Source: Pseudomonadota bacterium (GTDB taxonomy: Bacteria > Pseudomonadota > Alphaproteobacteria > Acetobacterales > Acetobacteraceae). Taken from it: a stretch of DNA of 6,521 bases. The notes under the pieces were generated by a model. The model made no database searches, had not been told where the DNA came from, and was given only the letters and a program-made list of their open reading frames with translations. Position 1 is the stretch's first letter; the number at the start of each line of letters is the position of its first letter. The stretch is taken from the NCBI GenBank assembly GCA_021845555.1, contig JAJZVS010000221.1, positions 1 through 6,521 of the forward strand, read 5' to 3'. The position numbers and the translations under genes are program-made. Below are positions 1 to 5,800 of this stretch, piece by piece.

Positions 1-644
1 TGGCGGAATTCGCTTTCCATCAGCGACTTGGTATCGCCGACGCCGTCGAGGCCGAGATGGCCGATATAGGGTTCGGGGGTGATGTAGGTCATCGGCACGC
101 GGTTGCGGATCTTCCGCTTCCGGAGCTCGGTGTCGAGGATATAGGCGAACTCGTAGGCCGGACCGAAGCAGGACGCGCCTTGCACCGCGCCCACCACGAT
201 CGGGCCGGGGTTGGCGCAGAACGCCTCGAACGCCGCGCGGGCCTGCTCGGCGTGGCCGGTCTGGCAGATCGAGACGGTGTGGCCTTCCGGCCCGAAGCCG
301 GGGATCTCGTCGAACGCGAGGTCGGGCCCGGTGGCGATCACCAGGTAGTCGTAGGCGACGCTCTGCCCGTCCGTGAGCTCAACCCGGTTCTCCCCTGGGT
401 GCACGCGCGCGGCGCCCTGGGGGAGGAAACGGATGTTCTTCCGCTTGGTCACCCGTTCCAGATTGACCTCGATATCCCGGCGCTCGCGCCAGCCCACCGC
501 GACCCAGGGGTTGGAGGGAGTGAACTGGAAGGCGTTGCCCTGGCCGATCAGGGTGACCCGGTCTTCCGCGCGGAGTTGCTCGGCGGTTTCGAAAGCCGCC
601 AGGGTGCCGCCGAGACCGGCCCCCAGGATCACCACCTCAGCCAT
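1..644 (-). CDS. sqr: sulfide:quinone oxidoreductase, type I (N-terminal part, runs off left end)
   Basis: This membrane-associated FAD flavoprotein oxidises sulfide and reduces quinone, giving sulfane sulfur or polysulfide. The visible 214 codons begin MAEVVILGAGLGG, an N-terminal Rossmann FAD motif (GxGxxG at residues 8-13). NPWVAVGW follows at about 45-52, then YDYLVIATGP near 98-107, GASCFGPAYEFAYILDTEL at 157-174, and PYIGHLGLDGVGDTK. These are familiar SQR blocks. Cys127 (ICQTG) and Cys159 (ASCFG) are 32 residues apart, as are Cys128 and Cys160 of the Acidithiobacillus ferrooxidans enzyme as I remember it. The third redox cysteine (Cys356 there) would lie outside the window. The start at 644 puts the FAD motif at the usual distance and has GAGGAA four bases upstream. 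The gene is divergent from the sqrR-like regulator. Identity is read from motifs, not from a database search. The main alternative, flavocytochrome c sulfide dehydrogenase, normally has a signal peptide, which is absent here. Confidence 0.93.
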   Translation of the reverse strand, partial: MAEVVILGAGLGGTLAAFETAEQLRAEDRVTLIGQGNAFQFTPSNPWVAVGWRERRDIEVNLERVTKRKNIRFLPQGAARVHPGENRVELTDGQSVAYDYLVIATGPDLAFDEIPGFGPEGHTVSICQTGHAEQARAAFEAFCANPGPIVVGAVQGASCFGPAYEFAYILDTELRKRKIRNRVPMTYITPEPYIGHLGLDGVGDTKSLMESEFR

Positions 645-648
645 GACG

Positions 649-654
649 TTCCTC
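649..654 (-). promoter_or_regulatory. ribosome binding site of sqr
   Basis: On the minus strand GAGGAA lies four bases before the ATG at 644. It supports that start and is the best Shine-Dalgarno match in this control region. Confidence 0.75.
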
Positions 655-700
655 ATTCGCTTTGGGTTGTCCGGCAGGGCCGGAAACGGCGCCTGTTCGG

Positions 701-706
701 AGGATA
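701..706 (-). promoter_or_regulatory. candidate -10 element of sqr
   Basis: Read on the minus strand this is TATCCT, four of six matches to TATAAT. It predicts a transcript start near 693-694 and a leader of about 50 bases. That would place the centre of the palindrome at 726-743 about 41 bases upstream, the standard distance for a class II FNR/CRP activator. No good -35 hexamer is seen, as expected of an activator-dependent promoter. The assignment is by eye only. Confidence 0.4.
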
Positions 707-725
707 GACGGGGCGGAGCGGGTCA

Positions 726-743
726 CACTGATCTGGATCAGTG
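726..743. promoter_or_regulatory. perfect 18-bp palindrome containing an FNR/CRP-family-like box
   Basis: CACTGATC-TG-GATCAGTG is a perfect inverted repeat with 8-base arms and a 2-base centre. Its core at 728-741, CTGAT-N4-ATCAG, fits the FNR/FnrL/Anr/Dnr consensus TTGAT-N4-ATCAA except for one symmetric change at the outermost base of each half. It lies about 90 bp upstream of the sqr start codon and about 41 bp upstream of the start implied by the -10-like element. A redox- or oxygen-responsive CRP/FNR-family protein is the likeliest ligand. Another dimeric regulator cannot be excluded. Confidence 0.5.
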
Positions 744-838
744 CCGGGTGCGCGGGGGAGGGCCAGATTGCCTGCCTCCGTCCGCCGGGCCGTCCGATGC
801 CGAGCAGTCTCACGCTGGACCCCTTTTCGCCGTTCCGC

Positions 839-864
839 GCCGGCCGCCCCGTATGGGGGCCGGC
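839..864. repeat. imperfect GC-rich hairpin upstream of the regulator promoter
   Basis: GCCGG(C) and CCCC in the left arm pair with GGGGG and CCGGC in the right arm around a GTAT loop, with a one- or two-base bulge. It ends four bases before the TTGACA of the regulator promoter. There is no T-run on either side, so a classic terminator is unlikely. It may be only GC-rich noise. Confidence 0.3.
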
Positions 865-868
865 TGGC

Positions 869-897
869 TTGACAATATATTCGAAGATGCGTAGCTT
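869..897 (+). promoter_or_regulatory. sigma70-type promoter of the sqrR-like gene
   Basis: A perfect TTGACA (869-874), a 17-base spacer and TAGCTT (892-897, three of six matches to TATAAT) make a plausible housekeeping promoter. The start point would fall at about 903-905, on or next to the ATG at 905, so the message would be nearly or fully leaderless. This agrees with the lack of any Shine-Dalgarno sequence before that ATG. Confidence 0.5.
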
Positions 898-906
898 CGC
901 AAGTAT
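875..906. promoter_or_regulatory. candidate SqrR/BigR-type operator (dyad over the promoter)
   Basis: A dyad is centred between 890 and 891. Its inner arms CGAAG (882-886) and CTTCG (895-899) are perfect with an 8-base spacer, and outer ATA (875-877) pairs with TAT (904-906). Nine of twelve paired positions match. Two short arms eight bases apart is the geometry I recall for SqrR sites (ATTC-N8-GAAT), but the bases differ. The dyad covers the promoter spacer, the -10 and the start codon, so a bound dimer would block RNA polymerase. Autorepression is inferred. Confidence 0.5.
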
Positions 907-1264
907 GAAACTCGACCTCGACGCCATGCACGGCGCGGCTGACCGGGCCAGCGAGTTGCTCAAGTCGCTGGCCAACCGGCACCGGCTGCTGATCCTCTGC
1001 CAGTTGCTGGACGGGGAGCGGTCGGTGGGCGAGCTGGTGGAGTTCCTTGGCATCCGCGACACCGTCGTCTCCCAGCACCTGGCGCTGCTGCGCAAGGACG
1101 GGCTGGTGGCGGCGCGGCGGGAGGGACAGACCATCCGCTACGCCATCGCCAGCCGCCCGGCCGAGCAGATCCTGGCCGCGCTGGCCGCGATCTACTGCGC
1201 TCCGGCATCGATCTGCGGCGAGGCCGAGACCCCATCCGAACCCCAGACTGCACGGAGACACTGA
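905..1264 (+). CDS. sqrR: ArsR-family repressor, SqrR/BigR-like persulfide sensor
   Basis: A 119-residue winged-helix protein of normal ArsR size, predicted to act as a homodimeric cytoplasmic repressor. The helix-turn-helix lies at about residues 40-66, with recognition-helix text VVSQHLALLRKDGLV, followed by a wing (AARREGQTIRYAI). Cys32 (LILCQL, alpha-2) and Cys98 (AIYCAP, last helix) are 66 residues apart, the same spacing as Cys41 and Cys107 of Rhodobacter SqrR, where reactive sulfur species form a sulfur bridge between them. A third cysteine, Cys104, lies close by. The metal-binding CVC motif of ArsR/SmtB arsenic sensors is absent, which argues for sulfur rather than metal sensing. The ATG at 905 was chosen because the homology begins just after it and the promoter maps next to it. 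In-frame ATG 887 would lie upstream of the predicted transcript start. Divergence from sqr and the adjoining rhodanese support the role. The specific name is inferred from the cysteine spacing and context. Confidence 0.88.
   Translation: MKLDLDAMHGAADRASELLKSLANRHRLLILCQLLDGERSVGELVEFLGIRDTVVSQHLALLRKDGLVAARREGQTIRYAIASRPAEQILAALAAIYCAPASICGEAETPSEPQTARRH
1254..1258 (+). promoter_or_regulatory. ribosome binding site of the rhodanese gene
   Basis: GGAGA lies inside the last codons of the regulator, six bases before the ATG at 1265. It supports translation of the second gene from the same message. Confidence 0.65.
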
Positions 1265-1627
1265 ATGCGCGACCGTCCCGCCCTGCGTGAACTCACCCCC
1301 GCCGAGGTGCATGACGCTCTCACCCGCCACGCCATCCTGCTGGTGGATGTGCGCGAGCCGGCCGAATACGCCTCCGAGCGCATTCACGGCGCGGTCCTGT
1401 TCCCGCTGTCCAGCTTCGACCCGACGGCGCTGCCGATCGACCCGGCGCGGCCGGTGGTGTTCCAATGCGGCAGCGGTAAGCGCTCGGCCGTCGCGGTGGC
1501 GAAATGCCTGCAAGCCGGGATCCCGGCGCATATGCATCTGAAGGGCGGCCTGCTGGCCTGGAAGGCCGCGAAGCACCCGACCGTGACGCTGGACGCCGCC
1601 ACCGGCGGCGTTATCGATCGCCGCTAG
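1265..1627 (+). CDS. single-domain rhodanese (sulfurtransferase)
   Basis: A 120-residue single rhodanese domain, predicted cytoplasmic, with no signal peptide or membrane segment. It transfers sulfane sulfur between a donor and thiol acceptors through a persulfide on the catalytic cysteine. The fold's landmarks are present: LLVDVREPAEYASERIHGA at about residues 25-43 (CH2A-like motif), the active-site loop CGSGKR (Cys68-Arg73) after the strand VVFQ, and the C-terminal LKGGLLAWKAA (CH2B-like). The ATG is the base after the regulator's TGA, so the two are almost certainly co-transcribed and translationally coupled. Beside sqr and a persulfide sensor, the likely job is handling the sulfane sulfur made by SQR. 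The TAG stop lies inside the first arm of the downstream repeat cluster. The natural acceptor (glutathione, another thiol or a protein) cannot be read from sequence. Confidence 0.93.
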   Translation: MRDRPALRELTPAEVHDALTRHAILLVDVREPAEYASERIHGAVLFPLSSFDPTALPIDPARPVVFQCGSGKRSAVAVAKCLQAGIPAHMHLKGGLLAWKAAKHPTVTLDAATGGVIDRR

Positions 1628-1677
1628 TGTGCCGATCCCGACGCATGTTTCCGTCATCGGCGGCGGGGGGCGGCACA

Positions 1678-1699
1678 CTAGCTCATTGTTTTCAGTGGC
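1678..1699 (+). repeat. stem-loop repeat, copy 1
   Basis: CTAGCTC, then CATTG(TTTT)CAGTG, then GC. The five-base stem (1684-1688 with 1693-1697) has one G-T wobble. It matches copy 2 at 1796-1817 in 18 of 22 bases. Two of the differences sit opposite each other in the stem and preserve pairing; the other two are in the loop. Confidence 0.6.
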
Positions 1700-1707
1700 C
1701 TGCTTAT

Positions 1708-1744
1708 CCCTGACGTTCGCTGCGAAGGGCAGCAAACGTCAGGG
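1708..1744. terminator. long hairpin, possible terminator of the regulator-rhodanese unit
   Basis: The arms CCCTGACGTTCGCTGC (1708-1723) and GCAGCAAACGTCAGGG (1729-1744) pair over 16 positions with a single C-A mismatch around a 5-base GAAGG loop. CCTGC (1699-1703) could pair further with GCAGG (1745-1749) if the intervening TTAT bulges. This is the strongest hairpin in the window. No T-run follows it (GCAGGACAC), so a Rho-independent terminator is not clear; it could instead block 3' exonucleases or be a DNA-level repeat structure. Confidence 0.55.
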
Positions 1745-1795
1745 GCAGGACACTAGCGTCCCGACCGGTGCCCATCGTCATCATGCGTCGGGACA

Positions 1796-1817
1796 CTAGC
1801 TCTTTGCGTTCAGAGGC
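1796..1817 (+). repeat. stem-loop repeat, copy 2
   Basis: CTAGCTC with stem CTTTG(CGTT)CAGAG (1802-1806 with 1811-1815), then GC. Compared with copy 1, the A-T pair 1685/1696 has become a T-A pair 1803/1814. The wobble position and the GC ends are unchanged. Confidence 0.6.
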
Positions 1818-1831
1818 GGGACACTAGCCTC

Positions 1832-1844
1832 TCTCCTTCGGAGA
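1832..1844 (+). promoter_or_regulatory. adaptor ribosome binding site within a small hairpin
   Basis: GGAGA at 1840-1844 lies eight bases before the ATG at 1853 and is the Shine-Dalgarno sequence of the adaptor. TCTCC at 1832-1836 is its exact complement across a 3-base TTC loop, so a 5-bp stem could hide it. The start follows from this site and from the signal peptide encoded right after the ATG. A regulatory role for the hairpin is only a possibility. Confidence 0.5.
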
Positions 1845-1852
1845 CCGCTGCC

Positions 1853-2848
1853 ATGCGCCGCTTGGTGCCGAGCCTGCTGCTGCTGTTGCTGGTCGCGCTT
1901 CCCGTCGCGGCGCGGGCGGCGGCGACCTTCACTGTCGAGGCGCGCACGGTGCCGGACGAGAAGGCGGTGTTTGCCACGGTGGAAAGCCGCAATGTCGTGC
2001 CCGCCCGCACGCGGATCGGCGGCACCGTGACCGACCTCAAGGTGCAGGACGGCGATCACGTCACCGCGGGCCAAGTGTTGGCCACCGTGCATGACGAGAA
2101 GCTGCAACTCCAGATCACCGCACTGAATGCGGAGATTGCCGGGTTGCAGTCCACCCTCGCGCAGGCGCGCATCGACCTCGGCCGGGCCGAGGCACTGGCG
2201 CACAGCGGCGCGGTGTCCCGCGAGCAGCTGGATCGCGCGCGCACCGCGGTGCAGGTGGCGACCAGCGCGCTCAACGCCCGGATCGCCCAGCGCTCGGTCA
2301 CCGAGCAGCAGATGACCGAAGGGGCGGTGCTGGCGCCGATCGCCGGGCGCGTGCTCACGGTGCCGGTGACCGACGGCACCGTGGTGCTGCAGGGAGATCC
2401 GGTCGCCACGGTCGCCGAGCAGAACTACGTCCTGCGCCTGCTGGTGCCGGAGCGGCACGCGCTGCACCTGAAACCGGGCGCGACGGTGCGACTCGACGGC
2501 AAGGAGTTGGGCGAGACAGGCCCCGCCTTCGGGACCGTCACCCTGGTCTATCCACAGATCACCGCCGGGCAGGTGCGCGCGGACGCGACCACGCCGGGGA
2601 TCGGTACCTATTTCGTGGGCGAGCGCATCCGCGTCTGGGTCCCGGCCGGGCAACGGCAGGCGATCGTGGTTCCCGCGGGGTTCGTGTTTACGAGGTTCGG
2701 TCAGGATTATGTCCGAATCCGACAGAAGGACGGCACGGTGAACGATGTCCCGGTGCAGCGCGGGTTGCCGCTGCCCACGCCCGCGATGCCGGACGGCTTG
2801 CAGATCCTGGCTGGCCTGAACGCCGGCGAAGTCCTGGTCCGGCCATGA
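1853..2848 (+). CDS. RND efflux periplasmic adaptor (membrane fusion protein)
   Basis: This 331-residue protein would bridge an inner-membrane RND pump and an outer-membrane channel. It opens with a Sec signal peptide: MRR, a Leu-rich core (residues 8-16) and a likely cut after Ala-Arg-Ala near residue 22. There is no lipobox cysteine, so unlike AcrA it should not be lipid-anchored. In order: first lipoyl half (about 52-82, IGGTVTDLKVQDGDHVTAGQ), alpha-helical hairpin (about 82-152, rich in Ala, Gln and Leu), second lipoyl half (about 155-190, LAPIAGRVLTVPVTDG), beta-barrel (about 192-270), and membrane-proximal domain to the end. The hairpin is short and the protein is at the small end of the family. 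Its stop overlaps the permease start by four bases, so the two are coupled. It follows the rhodanese after the repeat cluster; no separate promoter was recognised. The substrate is unknown. Confidence 0.92.
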   Translation: MRRLVPSLLLLLLVALPVAARAAATFTVEARTVPDEKAVFATVESRNVVPARTRIGGTVTDLKVQDGDHVTAGQVLATVHDEKLQLQITALNAEIAGLQSTLAQARIDLGRAEALAHSGAVSREQLDRARTAVQVATSALNARIAQRSVTEQQMTEGAVLAPIAGRVLTVPVTDGTVVLQGDPVATVAEQNYVLRLLVPERHALHLKPGATVRLDGKELGETGPAFGTVTLVYPQITAGQVRADATTPGIGTYFVGERIRVWVPAGQRQAIVVPAGFVFTRFGQDYVRIRQKDGTVNDVPVQRGLPLPTPAMPDGLQILAGLNAGEVLVRP

Positions 2849-5800
2849 ACCTCGGCCTCTCCGGCCGGCTGACGCGGGCGTTCATCCGCTCGCCGCTCAC
2901 GCCGTTGTTTCTGCTCGCGGCGCTGGCCGCCGGGCTGGTCGCAGTGCTGACCATCCCGCGCGACGAGGATCCTCAGATCCACGTGCCGATGGTCGATGTG
3001 ATGGTGCAGGCCAACGGCCTCAAGGCCGCGGACGCGGCCGAGCTCGTCACCAAGCCGCTGGAAACGATCCTGAAGGCGATCCCCGGCGTCGAGCACATCT
3101 ACAGCGAGACCGAGGACGATCAGGTGCTGGTGACCGCACGCTTCGTGGTCGGCACCAACGAGGACGCGGCGGTGCTGCGGGTCAACGACAAGATTCGCGC
3201 CAACATGGACCGCATCCCGGTCGGTATCCCGCCGCCGCTGATCGTCGGACGCGGGATCGACGACGTGGCGATCCTGGCGCTGACCCTGACGCCTAAGCCG
3301 GACGCGGCGCGGCACTGGTCCGAGGGGGACCTGTCGCAGCTTGCCACCAAGTTGCAGGACCAGCTGATCAAGGTTCCGAACGTCGGGCTCAGCTACATCT
3401 CGGGCGCCGACCCGATGCAGATCCGTGTCGAACCCGAGCCCGACAAGCTGATGCTGTACGGCGTGACGTTGCAGCAGCTCGCCTCCCGCGTTGCCGACGC
3501 CAACCGCTCCTTCGTCGCCGGGTCGGTGTTCGACCAGGGCAGGTTGCGCAGCGTGGCAGCCGGCCAGACCCTGTTCGGCGTGCCGGATATCGGCCTGCTG
3601 CTCCTGACCACCCGCGACGGGCGGCCGGTCTATGTGCGCGACGTGGCGCATGTCCTGGTCGGCCCGGCACCGACGCAAAGCCATGTGTTCAACATCGGCC
3701 GGGCCACCGCCAAGGGCGCATGGCATACCACGCCGGCGGTGACCCTGGCGCTTGCCAAACGCGCCGGCAGCAACGCGGTCGTGGTCGCCGCGGACGTGCT
3801 GGCGCGGGTCAAGACGCTGGAAGGAAGCCTGATCCCGCGCGACGTCACGGTGGAGGTGACCCGCGACTACGGCCGCACCGCCAACGAGAAGGCGAACGAA
3901 CTGCTGTTCCACCTGGGACTGGCGACGGTCTCGATCGTGGTGCTGATCGCGCTCGCGGTGGGCTGGCGGGAAGCGGCGGTGACCCTGGTGGTGATCCCCA
4001 CCACCATCCTGGCTACCTTGTTCGCCTCCGAGCTGATGGGGTACTCGATCAACCGGGTGAGCCTGTTCGCGCTGATCTTCTCGATCGGCATCCTGGTCGA
4101 TGACGCGATCGTGGTGGTGGAAAACATCTCCCGGCACTGGGCGATGCCCGATACGAGGTCGCGCCGGCGCGCGGCGATCGAGGCGGTGGCGGAGGTGGGC
4201 AACCCCACGGTGGTCGCCACGCTGACCGTGATTACCGCGCTGCTGCCGATGCTGTTCGTGTCGGGGCTGATGGGGCCGTACATGGCGCCCATTCCGGCGA
4301 ACGCCTCGGCGGCGATGCTGTTCTCCTTCTTCGTCGCCATGGTGGTGGCGCCGTGGCTGATGTGCCGGCTGGCGGGCAAGGACACGCTGGGGGCGGATGC
4401 GCGGGCCGAGGAGGTGGAGTTCCTGGAACTTACCACCCCGGCGCTCGCGCACGAGGCGGAGGCGGCCGCGGAGCGCCCCGACCGGCTGGGGCGGTTGTAT
4501 CGGGCGGTGGCGGAGCCGCTGTTGCGCACCCGCCGGCGCGCCTGGGTGTTCCTGATCCTGGTGGGGGTGGCCACGGTGGCGGCCTGCGCGCTTTTCTATA
4601 CCGAGAACGTCACCGTGAAGCTGCTGCCGTTCGATAACAAATCGACGCTCAACGTGCTGCTCGATCTCCCCGCCGGGGCCAGCGTGCAGCAGACCCAGCA
4701 GACGCTGTTCGCCGCCGCGCGCATCGCCGAGACGATGCCCGAGGTGCGCGCCTTGCAGGTCTATGCCGGCACGCCGCAACCGTTCGACTTCAACGGGCTG
4801 GTGCGCCACTACTACCTGCGCACCGCGCCCTGGCAGGGCGATCTGCATGTGATGCTGGCGCCGAAGGCCGATCGCTCCCGCCAGAGCCATGACATCGCCA
4901 CCGCGCTGCGCAAGCGCCTGCTCAAGGAACTGCCGCTGCCCAAGGGGGCGGTGATCAAGGTGGTCGAGGCGCCGCCGGGGCCGCCCGTGCTGGCGACCCT
5001 GCTCGCCGAAATCTACGGGCCGAACGAAACCGTCCGGCTGGCGGAGGCGCGGGAGGTGAAGAAGCTGTTCCGCAAGGTGCCCTATATCGTCGATGTCGAC
5101 GACTCCTGGGGCCACCGGCAGCCGCGGCTCAACATCGCCATCGACCAGGACCGGCTGGAATTCTTCGGCGTACGCCAGTCCGACGTCTACGACACCATCC
5201 AGGATCTGTTCGGCGGCGTGAACGTCGGCTACTCGTACCGCGGCGAGGATCGGCTGCCGCTCGCAATCGTCGTCGGGCTGCCCAACCATGCCCTCGACTG
5301 GAACCAGCAACTGGCCGACACGCCGGTTCCGGCGAACACCGTGCCGGGCAGCAAGTCGGTGGTGGAACTGGGTGAGGTGGTGCACGTGACCCGCACGCTC
5401 GGCTCGCGCATCCTGTTCCGCCGTGACGGGCATTTTGCCGACATGGTGACGGGCGAGCTGGCCGGGGAGTTCGAGGCGCCGATCTACGGGATGCTGGCGG
5501 TGGACAAGCTGGTGCGCGACCACGACTGGGGCAAGCTGCCGCGCCCGACGATCCGCTTCCGCGGCCAGCCGACGAACGAGGCGCATCCGTCGCTGCTGTG
5601 GGACGGGGAGTGGGAGATCACCTACGTGACGTTCCGCGACATGGGCGCGGCGTTCATGATCGCGATCCTGGGGATCTACATCCTGGTGGTCGCGCAGTTC
5701 GGCAGCTTCAAGGTGCCGCTGATGATCCTGACGCCGATCCCGTTGACCTTGATCGGCATCGTGCCGGGGCATTGGTTGCTGAACGCGCCATTCACTGCCA

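Larger units (their letters stand above)
1623..1828. repeat. modular intergenic repeat cluster bounded by ACACTAGC motifs
   Basis: Four direct copies of a boundary motif are seen: GGCACACTAGC at 1672-1682, GGACACTAGC at 1748-1757, and GGGACACTAGC at 1790-1800 and 1818-1828. An inverted copy, GCTAGTGTGCC, is at 1623-1633. The first inverted pair has 12-base perfect arms (1623-1634 and 1671-1682). Between boundaries lie units that mostly fold: CCGAT/ATCGG (1632-1636 and 1656-1660), a long hairpin (1708-1744), GTCCCGAC/GTCGGGAC (1758-1765 and 1787-1794), and two related stem-loops. CCCGACGCATG (1637-1647) recurs inverted at 1782-1792. No open frame is supported. It fills almost all of the gap between the rhodanese and the RND adaptor. 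It could be a REP/BIME-like or MITE-like family; I do not recognise it as a named element. Confidence 0.7.

Noticed and set aside
57..707. A 216-codon plus-strand frame opposite sqr
   Set aside because: It is a mirror of the SQR reading frame without protein-like motifs.
662..904. Upstream starts (662 or 887) for the ArsR-family regulator
   Set aside because: The extra residues from 662 do not resemble the family and would be encoded by the control region. ATG 887 lies inside the dyad and upstream of the predicted transcript start.
1623..1682. A small insertion sequence with 12-base terminal inverted repeats
   Set aside because: Only 36 bases lie between the arms and no transposase frame is present. 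At most it is a MITE-like or REP-like fragment, so it is reported as a repeat, not an insertion sequence.
653..1735. A 360-codon minus-strand frame across the regulator and rhodanese
   Set aside because: It is low-complexity antisense of two well-supported genes and crosses the repeat cluster; no domain is seen.
1672..1828. CRISPR-like array from the recurring ACACTAGC motif
   Set aside because: The repeats are only 10-11 bases, spacing is irregular (about 75, 43 and 28 bases), the units contain hairpins, and no cas gene is present.
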